Source: Acidobacteriota bacterium (GTDB lineage: Bacteria; Acidobacteriota; Thermoanaerobaculia; Multivoradales; JAHEKO01). From it: 8,628 bases of DNA. The stretch covers positions 1 to 8,628 of the forward strand of contig JAHEKO010000142.1 in assembly GCA_024638355.1 (NCBI GenBank), given 5' to 3'. Numbering within the stretch: the stretch's first letter is position 1; the number at the start of each line of letters is the position of its first letter. The notes beneath the pieces were generated by a model that saw only the letters and a list, made by a program, of their open reading frames with translations, was not told where the DNA came from and searched no databases. The translations under genes were made by a program, and so were the position numbers. Positions 1 through 6,150 of the stretch are shown piece by piece.

Positions 1-2
1 AG

Positions 3-173
3 CTCGTCACCTGCTTCAGCAACAGCTCGACCGACCGGATGACCTACGACGCGTTCCGCCGCTGCATCGACGGCAAGAGCACGGGAGCCGTGCGCGTCTC
101 GGTCGGCATGGTTTCGAACTTCGCCGACGTATACGCCTTCGTGGAGTTCGCCCGCCGCTTTCTCGAGCCCTGA
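3..173 (+). CDS. Class V aminotransferase-like PLP enzyme, C-terminal fragment
   Basis: This is the last 56 codons of a gene whose start lies left of the window; the reading frame is open from base 3 to the TGA at 171-173. The segment VRVSVGMVSNFADV, followed by a short helix ending in RRFLEP, matches the usual C-terminus of fold-type I PLP enzymes of aminotransferase class V, in the group related to cysteine desulfurases and the NifS-like domain of molybdenum cofactor sulfurase. In that family this segment belongs to the small C-terminal domain. The PLP lysine and the rest of the active site are outside the window, so substrate and reaction cannot be read. Cysteine desulfurase, selenocysteine lyase or a relative are all possible. 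The next gene starts 76 bases downstream, with its own ribosome binding site. Confidence 0.6.
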   Translation, partial: LVTCFSNSSTDRMTYDAFRRCIDGKSTGAVRVSVGMVSNFADVYAFVEFARRFLEP

Positions 174-213
174 CGCGGCCGCGGCAACCGGCGATCGGCG
201 GCGACAGGAACGA

Positions 214-233
214 GACGATTCAATCGACGATTC
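214..233. repeat. Short 12-base-period direct repeat upstream of the DUF885 gene
   Basis: The octamer GACGATTC occurs at 214-221 and again at 226-233, a period of 12 bases. The second copy overlaps a small inverted repeat, AATCG-a-CGATT, at 222-232. The stretch is AT-richer than its surroundings and ends just before the GGAG ribosome binding site at 238-241. It could be a protein-binding site or part of the promoter and leader of the DUF885 operon, but I could not identify convincing -35 and -10 hexamers. It may be chance. Confidence 0.25.
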
Positions 234-249
234 CAATGGAGACATCTTC

Positions 250-2010
250 ATGAAGCGATCGACGACCCTTTGGGTTCTGACCCTGGCGGCGCTCTGCGCG
301 GTGCCGCTCGCCGCGAGCGACGAGGCCACTCGTCTACACCGCCTGTTCGACGAAGAGTGGGAATGGCGGCTGCACGAGAATCCGCTGATGGCGACCAACG
401 TCGGTCGCCACGAATGGAACGATCGCCTGCCGGACGCCTCGCTGGCGGCGCACGAGCGCCGTGCCGAGAAGCGGCGGGCGTTTCTGACCGAGCTCCGCGC
501 CATCGATAGGAGCAGGCTCGGTCGCGCCGATCGGATCAACTTCGACATGTTCGAGCGCCAGCTCGTTCTCGCAATCGAGGACTTCGAGTTCGGCGGCCAC
601 CTGATCCCGATCAACGCCGACTCGGGGTTTCACTCGGGGTTTTCCCGGCTCGCCTCTCGCGTGCCGCTGCGGAGCGCGCGGGACTACGAGAACTACATCG
701 CGCGCGTCGCCGCTTTCAAGCCCTACGCCGAGCAGCACATCGCTCTGATGCGCAAGGGGATCGAGAGCGGCATGGTCCTGCCGCGCGTCGTCCTCGCGGG
801 GATCGAAGACACGATCTCGGCGCACATCGTCGAGGACGCCGCGGCGAGCAGCTTCTGGAAGCCGTTCGGGAGCTTCCCGAGCTCGGTGCCGGCAGCCGAT
901 CACGAGCGCCTGCGCGCGGCGGGTAGAGAAGCGATCCTGGACGGAGCGGTGCCCGGCTACCAGGCGTTCTACGACTTCATGGTGGACGACTACATTCCAG
1001 CGGCGCGCGACACCCTGGGCGCCGCCGACCTGCCGAACGGCGAGGCCTTCTATCAGTCGCAGATCCGCCGCTACACGACGCTCGACCTGCCACCCGACGA
1101 GATCCATCAGATCGGCCTCGCGGAGGTGGCGCGCATCCGCGCCGAGATGATGGCGATCATCGACGAGGTCGGGTTCGAGGGCGGATTCGCCGAGTTTCTC
1201 GAGTTCCTGCGCACCGACCCGCGCTTCTACCCCGAGTCCGCCGAAGAGCTCCTCAAGGAGGCCGCCTACATCGCCAAGCGAATGGACGCGAAGCTTCCCT
1301 CCCTGTTCAAGACGCTGCCACGGCTGCCCTACGGCGTGGCGCCGGTGCCCGCGGCGATCGCCCCGAAGTACACGGCCGGTCGCTACGTGGGAGCGCCCAT
1401 CGGCGGCACCCAGCCCGGCTACTACTGGGTCAACACCTACGCCCTGGAGAGCCGCACGCTCTACACCCTCGAAGCGCTCTCGCTGCACGAGGCCGTACCC
1501 GGGCACCACCTCCAGAGCGCCCTCTCGCAGGAGCAGGAGGGGCTGCCCAACTTCCGCCGCTATTCGTACATTTCGGCCTTTGGCGAGGGCTGGGGGCTCT
1601 ACTCCGAATGGCTCGGCCTCGAGGCCGGGTTCTACACCGATCCCTACAGCGACTTCGGGCGGCTCACCTACGAGATGTGGCGTGCCTGCCGCCTGGTCGT
1701 CGACACCGGAGTCCACGCCAAGGGGTGGACGCGCGAACAGGTCCGCGACTATCTCGCTTCCAACACCGCGCTGGCGCTCCACGAGGTCGAGACCGAGACC
1801 GACCGCTACATCTCATGGCCGGCCCAGGCGCTGTCGTACAAGCTCGGCGAGCTGAAGATCAAGGAGCTGCGTCGGCGTGCCGAGAGCGAGCTCGGCACCC
1901 GCTTCGACGTGCGCGAGTTTCACGACGCAGTTCTGCTCAACGGCTCGGTGCCGCTGCCGGTGCTCGAGGAGCAGGTCGACCGGTTCATCGCCGAGCGGCA
2001 GGCATCTTGA
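250..2010 (+). CDS. Exported DUF885-family metallopeptidase-like protein
   Basis: The 586-residue product is typical in length for a full DUF885 protein. The N-terminus has a Sec signal peptide: KR, a hydrophobic core at about residues 7-20, and likely cleavage near A22/S23. The maturing protein should therefore be periplasmic or secreted. The rest is one long mostly helical domain. The strongest family signature is HEAVPGHHLQ (H413, E414, H419, H420), followed by GEGWGLYSE with E446 and by ETETDRYISWPAQALSYK near the C-terminus. These fit a zinc-peptidase-like active site in which His413, His419 or His420 and Glu446 may bind metal. The assignment of ligands is inferred by analogy with gluzincins, because the motif is not a plain HExxH. 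Substrate and activity are not known from sequence. The ATG at 250 is well supported by GGAG at 238-241 with 8-base spacing. The stop overlaps the TTG start of the next gene, suggesting translational coupling. Confidence 0.9.
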   Translation: MKRSTTLWVLTLAALCAVPLAASDEATRLHRLFDEEWEWRLHENPLMATNVGRHEWNDRLPDASLAAHERRAEKRRAFLTELRAIDRSRLGRADRINFDMFERQLVLAIEDFEFGGHLIPINADSGFHSGFSRLASRVPLRSARDYENYIARVAAFKPYAEQHIALMRKGIESGMVLPRVVLAGIEDTISAHIVEDAAASSFWKPFGSFPSSVPAADHERLRAAGREAILDGAVPGYQAFYDFMVDDYIPAARDTLGAADLPNGEAFYQSQIRRYTTLDLPPDEIHQIGLAEVARIRAEMMAIIDEVGFEGGFAEFLEFLRTDPRFYPESAEELLKEAAYIAKRMDAKLPSLFKTLPRLPYGVAPVPAAIAPKYTAGRYVGAPIGGTQPGYYWVNTYALESRTLYTLEALSLHEAVPGHHLQSALSQEQEGLPNFRRYSYISAFGEGWGLYSEWLGLEAGFYTDPYSDFGRLTYEMWRACRLVVDTGVHAKGWTREQVRDYLASNTALALHEVETETDRYISWPAQALSYKLGELKIKELRRRAESELGTRFDVREFHDAVLLNGSVPLPVLEEQVDRFIAERQAS

Positions 2011-2384
2011 CGCGGACCGGCGGCGCGGCCCCGCGCTTCGTCGCGGCGCTCGCCCTGATCGTCGGGGCCGCCGGCTGCACCCGCCTCGAGGCGCCTCCGG
2101 TCGAGCTCAGCGTCCGCGACTCGCTGCTCGGCGCGGGCAAGATCGTCCGCATCGCGAACACCACGAATCAGCCGCTGACCGAGGTGCGGGTCGAGATCCT
2201 GGCGCCTTCGGGCGAGTCGCGCACCTACGTCGAGCCGGAGCTCGGCGCCTTCCAGACGCTCGAGGTCGGCTGGAAGAAGCTGGGCGGCTGGCAGGTGCCC
2301 GCCGGATCCGAGGTCGAGGTGCGAACGCAGGGGCACTGGCTTCCTTTCAGAGCCCGGCTGGCCCCGGAGGAGGCGGAGGAATGA
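2007..2384 (+). CDS. Small predicted lipoprotein of unknown function
   Basis: A 125-residue protein. I place the start at TTG 2007, which overlaps the preceding stop as TTGA. This start gives a clean signal sequence: arginines at positions 3 and 10, a hydrophobic core at about 11-22, and Cys24 in the context GAAGC, a fair but not perfect lipobox. The mature part (about 25-125) alternates hydrophobic and polar residues and reads as a single beta-sandwich-like domain, with IANTTNQPLTEVRVEIL in the middle and a Gly-Trp-rich segment (VGWKKLGGWQVPAGSEVEV) later. I do not recognise a named family. The upstream AGG at 2000-2002 is a weak ribosome binding site with short spacing, so translation probably depends on ribosomes finishing the DUF885 gene. 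Its stop overlaps the next start as ATGA. Such coupling suggests the three products act in the same compartment, but a shared function is only inferred. Confidence 0.75.
   Translation: MTRTGGAAPRFVAALALIVGAAGCTRLEAPPVELSVRDSLLGAGKIVRIANTTNQPLTEVRVEILAPSGESRTYVEPELGAFQTLEVGWKKLGGWQVPAGSEVEVRTQGHWLPFRARLAPEEAEE
2366..2373 (+). promoter_or_regulatory. Strong ribosome binding site for the propeller gene
   Basis: GGAGGAGG lies 7 bases before the ATG at 2381 and inside the 3' end of the lipoprotein gene. It supports this ATG as the start even though the open frame extends far upstream. Confidence 0.7.
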
Positions 2385-3601
2385 ATCGCTCGGCCGTCGT
2401 AGGGTGCGTCCTTCTCCTGCTGCCCATGGCGGCTGCCGGCCAGCAGGCTGCACCGGCGGGCCGCTGGAGCGGCTCGATGGAGGCCGCCGACGGCACGCCG
2501 ATCGATCTCACGGTCGAGCTCAAGCGCGCCGCCGACGGCGTTTGGTTCGGTACGCTCACCGCTCCGTCGGTCCAGCTCGAGCCCCTGCCGCTCGAAGCGT
2601 TGGCGGTGAGCGCGGACGAGGTTCGCTTCTCGGCCCCCGGCCTGCCCGGCGCGCCGGAGTTCGTCGGCCGGCTGTCGCCGGAGGGCGGCGAGATGACCGG
2701 CAGCTACTCCGCCGAGCCGCCACCGGCGCCGCCGTCGACCGACATCTACCTGATGGAGCTGGAGGCGGACGGCGCCGCCTGGCGGCTGGGAGAGCCGATC
2801 AACATCACCGATCGCGACGGCTACGACAACCAGCCCCGCTTCCTGCCCGACGGCTCCGCCCTGCTCTACACCTCGATCCGCGACGGCCAGGCGGACGTCT
2901 ATCGCTACGAGCCCGCCTCGGGCCGCCGAGCTCGGGTGACCGAGACCGCCGAGAGCGAGTACTCGCCGACCCCCCTACCGTCGGACGACGGCTTCTCCAC
3001 CGTTCGCGTCGAGGACGACGGCACCCAACGACTGTGGAGCTTCGATCTCGCCGGCCGCGAGCCGATGCTGGTGCTCGAGGCGCTGCAACCGGTCGGCTAC
3101 CACGCCTGGATCGACGACCACCGGCTCGCTCTCTTCGTCCTCGGCTCGCCGCCGACGCTCGAGATCGTGGATGCGGATCTCGAGGCCCGCCGCATCGTCG
3201 CCTCGAGCATCGGCCGCTCGATCCATCTCACTCCCGACGGCTCGGCGGTGAGCTTCGTCCACAAGCTATCCGACGGCGACTGGCGGATCGAAGCCTACGA
3301 GCTCGACAGCGGCGAGCGCCGCGCCCTGATCGCCACGCGAGGCGGCGGCGAGGATTTCGCCTGGCTTCCCGACGGTCGGATCGTGATGGCCGACGGCGCC
3401 GCACTCTTCACCTGCTCGCCCAACGACGGCTCGCCCGGCTGGCGGCAGGTCGCCGAGCTGTCCGACCGGGGCATCGCGGGAATCACCCGTCTCGACGTCA
3501 GCCGCGACGGGCGCCGGCTGGCGCTCGTCGGAGAGCGGCCGGCGGCACCGCCCGCGGCCGAGCGCGTCGGCGGAGGCTTCACCCTACGCAAGGCCGGCTG
3601 A
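2381..3601 (+). CDS. Exported TolB-type beta-propeller protein with an N-terminal beta-barrel-like domain
   Basis: A 406-residue protein. The ATG overlaps the previous stop (ATGA), has a strong ribosome binding site and begins a signal peptide (residues 1 to about 20, hydrophobic LLLLPMAAAG), so the product is periplasmic. Residues about 24-110 form a compact beta-rich unit starting GRWSGSMEAADGT and closing with GGEMTGSYS. Units of this pattern are commonly seen in front of secreted bacterial hydrolases. A proline-rich linker (112-120) leads to residues about 121-395, which carry PD40/WD40-like repeats of the TolB type. The clearest is DNQPRFLPDGSALLYTS from D149; later ones include IHLTPDGSAVSF and FAWLPDGRIVM. 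Propellers of this class usually bind proteins or ligands; no catalytic residues are evident. No hydrolase domain follows, so the protein is not an S9 peptidase. Its exact role is unknown. A non-enzymatic partner of the neighbouring peptidase-like protein or lipoprotein is possible but unproven. Confidence 0.8.
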   Translation: MNRSAVVGCVLLLLPMAAAGQQAAPAGRWSGSMEAADGTPIDLTVELKRAADGVWFGTLTAPSVQLEPLPLEALAVSADEVRFSAPGLPGAPEFVGRLSPEGGEMTGSYSAEPPPAPPSTDIYLMELEADGAAWRLGEPINITDRDGYDNQPRFLPDGSALLYTSIRDGQADVYRYEPASGRRARVTETAESEYSPTPLPSDDGFSTVRVEDDGTQRLWSFDLAGREPMLVLEALQPVGYHAWIDDHRLALFVLGSPPTLEIVDADLEARRIVASSIGRSIHLTPDGSAVSFVHKLSDGDWRIEAYELDSGERRALIATRGGGEDFAWLPDGRIVMADGAALFTCSPNDGSPGWRQVAELSDRGIAGITRLDVSRDGRRLALVGERPAAPPAAERVGGGFTLRKAG

Positions 3602-3631
3602 CGCCGCGGAGGTCGGGCCCAACGCCTGTGA

Positions 3632-3651
3632 CAGAATCTTCCGAGATTCTG
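3632..3651 (+). promoter_or_regulatory. Perfect inverted repeat in the lon leader (operator or RNA hairpin)
   Basis: The arms CAGAATCT (3632-3639) and AGATTCTG (3644-3651) are exact reverse complements separated by TCCG. The arms are AT-rich compared with the surrounding sequence, and the last base of the right arm is the first G of the lon ribosome binding site GGAG. It could be a DNA operator for a dimeric repressor or, in mRNA, a stem with a 4-base loop that affects ribosome access. It is not a CIRCE element (TTAGCACTC/GAGTGCTAA) or a HAIR element (CTTGAGT/ACTCAAG). There is no T-run after it, so it does not look like a terminator for the preceding gene. Confidence 0.5.
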
Positions 3652-3654
3652 GAG
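3651..3654 (+). promoter_or_regulatory. Ribosome binding site that supports a CTG start for lon
   Basis: GGAG lies 8 bases before CTG 3663, the best spacing for any codon near the conserved Lon N-terminus. The same spacing is seen at the DUF885 gene in this window (GGAG at 238-241 and ATG at 250). Confidence 0.55.
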
Positions 3655-3662
3655 ACTCGATC

Positions 3663-6077
3663 CTGACCGTCGCCCTACCCGATCGCCTCCCCCTCCTGCC
3701 ACTCGTCAACACGGTGGTCTTTCCGTCGGGGGTGGCGGCGCTCAAGCTGTCGGGCAGGGCGAGTCGCAAGATCATCGAATCGCTCGCCGGCGAGCACGAG
3801 ACTGTCGCGCTCTTCTACCCCGACGAGCTGACCGGCGACGAGATCACCGCCGACGACCTGCGACCGGTCGGCGTGGCCGCGCGGATCGTCCAGACGCTCA
3901 AGCTGGACGCTGCGCGCCACCAGATCCTGTGCCGCGGCCTCTGCCGTATCGAGCTGCTCGGAATCGAAGAGTCCGAGCCCTACATGATCAGCCGGGTGCG
4001 CGCGCTGGCGCCGGCCGAGTCGGGCCGGCGGCTCGACGACGACGGCCTGATGGCCAAGGCGATCGAGACCTATTCCGACCTGGCGGCCGCCGACGAGCGC
4101 TACCGGGTCGAATCGGTCGAGATCTTGCGAGCCAACTCGGCCTCCGGTCCCGACTTCTTCGCCGATCTCCTGGCGTCGCTGCTCGAGGCGCCGCTGGAGG
4201 TGCAGCGCCGGCTGATCGAGACCGTCGATCCGATCGAGCGGCTGCGCTACCTGCTCGACTTGATGGAGGAAGAGTCGGAGCGCAAGGTCGTCGACCAGGA
4301 GGTCCAGCAGCTGGTTCAGCGGCGCATCGACGACAAGAAGCGCGAGTACCTCCTGCGCGAGCAGCTGCGCACCGTCCAGATCCAGCTCGGCGACAGCCAC
4401 GTGCCGCGCAGCGAGGCCGAGGAGTTCCGGGCGATGATCCAGGATCTGCCCCTCGACGACGAGTCGAAGGCGATCCTCGAGCGCGAGTGCGACGCCCTGG
4501 CGGTGATGTCGCCGCAGTCGCCGGAGTACCCGGCGCAGAGCAAGTATCTCGACACCGTCTTTCGCCTGCCGTGGTGGGAGCGAACGCGCGACAGCCTCGA
4601 CCTGCGCAAGGTCGAGCGGCTGCTCTCGCGTCGTCATCACGGCCTCGAAGAGGTCAAGGAGCGGCTGCTCGAGTACATCTCGGTGATCAAGCTGAAGGGC
4701 CACGTGAGCGGGCCGATCCTCTGCCTGGTGGGGCCGCCCGGAACCGGCAAGACGACCCTCGCCCGCTCGATCGCCAAGGCGTTCGGTCGCAAGTCGGCCC
4801 GCATCAGCCTGGGCGGAATCTCCGACGAAAGCGAGATCCGCGGCCACCGCAAGACCTACCTCGGCTCGATGCCGGGCAAGGTGATCGCGGCCTACGACCA
4901 GGTGGGCAGCCGCAATCCGCTCCTGCTGCTCGACGAGATCGACAAGATGTCGAAGAGCGCCCAGGGCGACCCGGCGTCGGCCTTGCTCGAGGTGCTCGAC
5001 CCGGAGCAGAACGAGACCTATCTCGATCGCTACCTCGGCGTGCCCTTCGATCTCTCCGAGACGCTCTTCATCGCCACCGCGAACGTGCTCGACTCGATTC
5101 CGCCGCCGCTGCTCGACCGGCTCGAGGTCCTCACCCTGAGCGGCTACACGGACGAGGAGAAGATCGAGATCGCCCGCCGCTTCATGCGCCCCAAGCTGCT
5201 CGAGGAGCACGGGCTCGACGCCAAGGCCGTGCGCTTCACGAAGCGAGCGCTCGAGTCCATCATCCGCAACTACACCGCCGAAGCGGGCCTGCGGCAGCTC
5301 GAGCGGCGCCTGGCGGCGATCTGCCGCAAGGTCGCGCGCCGGCGCGCGACCCACCCGAAAGAGGACTTCAAGACCGAGACCATGCGCGTGAAGCAGGTGC
5401 CGGAGCTCCTCGGACCGCCGCGCTATCAACAGGAGTTCGCCGGACGCAGCCCCGAAGTCGGCGTGGCCACCGGACTGGCCTGGACCGGAGAGGGCGGCGC
5501 CATCCTGTTCATCGAAGCCAGCCGGATGGAGGGCACCGGCAAGATCGAGGTGACCGGCCACCTGGGCGAGGTCATGGTCGAATCCGTGCGCACCGCCTAC
5601 TCGTTCGTGCGCTCCCACGCGCGCGACCTCGAGATCGACCCCAAGCTCTTCCGCGAGAGCGACGTGCACATCCACTTCCCAGCCGGCGCCATCCCGAAGG
5701 ACGGGCCGTCGGCGGGCATCGCCGCCGCCACCTGCCTGGCATCGCTACTGTCGAGTCGTCCGGTCCGCCACGACGTGGCGATGAGCGGCGAGGTCACCCT
5801 GCGCGGCAAGCTGCTCTCAGTGGGCGGCATCAAGGAGAAGGTGCTGGCCGCTCACCGCGCCCGCATCCGCACGGTGCTGTTGCCGATCGGCAACCGCAAG
5901 GACCTCGACCGCATCCCCCAGGGCGTTCGAGACGAGCTCGAGATCGTTCTGGTGAAGCGGGTGAGAGACGTCTGGGACCGCGCCCTGGTGCCCCTGCTGG
6001 TCGCCGGCGACAAGGACGTCGAGCTGCTGGGGCGGAGCGCGGCCGAGATCGAGCGCGACCGGTTGGGCACGCGATAG
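3663..6077 (+). CDS. lon: ATP-dependent protease Lon (LonA type)
   Basis: Lon is a cytoplasmic hexameric AAA+ protease that degrades misfolded and selected regulatory proteins. Counting from CTG 3663 the product is 804 residues, a normal LonA length. The N-terminal substrate-binding domain starts with LPLLPLVNTVVFPSG (about 9-23), a form of the family's LPLLPLRDTVVFPG. A helical region follows, containing REYLLREQLR. The AAA+ module has Walker A GPPGTGKTT (357-365, Lys363) and Walker B LLLLDEID (Asp424, Glu425). The protease domain has the Ser-Lys dyad: Ser683 in PKDGPSAG and Lys726 in KEK, 43 residues apart, as in E. coli Lon. All key residues are intact. The usual ATG/GTG/TTG choice (GTG 3714) would remove the first conserved beta strand. 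No such codon lies in frame between 3600 and 3714, so I choose CTG 3663, which has GGAG 8 bases upstream. The Walker A uses GTGKTT where most LonA proteins have GVGKTS, hinting at a divergent lineage or a second copy. Confidence 0.95.
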   Translation: MTVALPDRLPLLPLVNTVVFPSGVAALKLSGRASRKIIESLAGEHETVALFYPDELTGDEITADDLRPVGVAARIVQTLKLDAARHQILCRGLCRIELLGIEESEPYMISRVRALAPAESGRRLDDDGLMAKAIETYSDLAAADERYRVESVEILRANSASGPDFFADLLASLLEAPLEVQRRLIETVDPIERLRYLLDLMEEESERKVVDQEVQQLVQRRIDDKKREYLLREQLRTVQIQLGDSHVPRSEAEEFRAMIQDLPLDDESKAILERECDALAVMSPQSPEYPAQSKYLDTVFRLPWWERTRDSLDLRKVERLLSRRHHGLEEVKERLLEYISVIKLKGHVSGPILCLVGPPGTGKTTLARSIAKAFGRKSARISLGGISDESEIRGHRKTYLGSMPGKVIAAYDQVGSRNPLLLLDEIDKMSKSAQGDPASALLEVLDPEQNETYLDRYLGVPFDLSETLFIATANVLDSIPPPLLDRLEVLTLSGYTDEEKIEIARRFMRPKLLEEHGLDAKAVRFTKRALESIIRNYTAEAGLRQLERRLAAICRKVARRRATHPKEDFKTETMRVKQVPELLGPPRYQQEFAGRSPEVGVATGLAWTGEGGAILFIEASRMEGTGKIEVTGHLGEVMVESVRTAYSFVRSHARDLEIDPKLFRESDVHIHFPAGAIPKDGPSAGIAAATCLASLLSSRPVRHDVAMSGEVTLRGKLLSVGGIKEKVLAAHRARIRTVLLPIGNRKDLDRIPQGVRDELEIVLVKRVRDVWDRALVPLLVAGDKDVELLGRSAAEIERDRLGTR

Positions 6078-6101
6078 CGTGATGTAACGAACCCTTCGCC
6101 G

Positions 6102-6125
6102 ACGCCACCCACAGCCTGGGTGCGT
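6102..6125 (+). terminator. Hairpin after lon, possible terminator or mRNA 3' structure
   Basis: In the 73-base gap after lon, ACGC plus ACCCA (6102-6105 and 6107-6111) can pair with TGGGT plus GCGT (6117-6125), leaving a single bulged C at 6106 and a CAGCC loop. This gives a GC-rich stem of nine pairs. The bases after it are mixed, with no T-tract, so intrinsic termination is uncertain. It may instead be a processing or stability structure between two co-transcribed genes. The rest of the gap shows no clear promoter hexamers. Confidence 0.4.
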
Positions 6126-6150
6126 TGCCCTCGGAACGCGCACGAAACTG

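Noticed and set aside
174..183. Ten-base palindrome CGCGGCCGCG after the aminotransferase stop
   Set aside because: Short all-GC palindromes are expected by chance in this composition, and there is no T-run to suggest a terminator.
250..320. Possible lipobox around Cys16 of the DUF885 protein
   Set aside because: The residue before the cysteine is Leu (AALC), which does not fit a lipobox. The hydrophobic core continues past it and a normal cleavage site follows near A22/S23.
334..1782. Open frame of 482 codons on the minus strand opposite the DUF885 gene
   Set aside because: The sense strand encodes clear family motifs across the same span. The antisense product is rich in Val, Gly, Arg and Ala with no recognisable domain or plausible start context.
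2404..3666. Arginine-rich 420-codon forward frame overlapping the propeller gene
   Set aside because: The product is dominated by Arg, Ala and Pro, which marks a shifted frame in high-GC DNA, while the other frame shows a signal peptide and PD40 repeats.
3714..3716. GTG 3714 as the lon start
   Set aside because: It would delete the conserved first strand of the Lon N-terminal domain, and I see no ribosome binding site at a suitable distance upstream.
3675..5675. Long open frame on the minus strand opposite lon (666 codons)
   Set aside because: It lies wholly antisense to a well-supported lon gene. Its protein is repetitive in Leu, Arg, Asp and Ala, as expected from reverse reading of GC-rich codons, and shows no domain I recognise.
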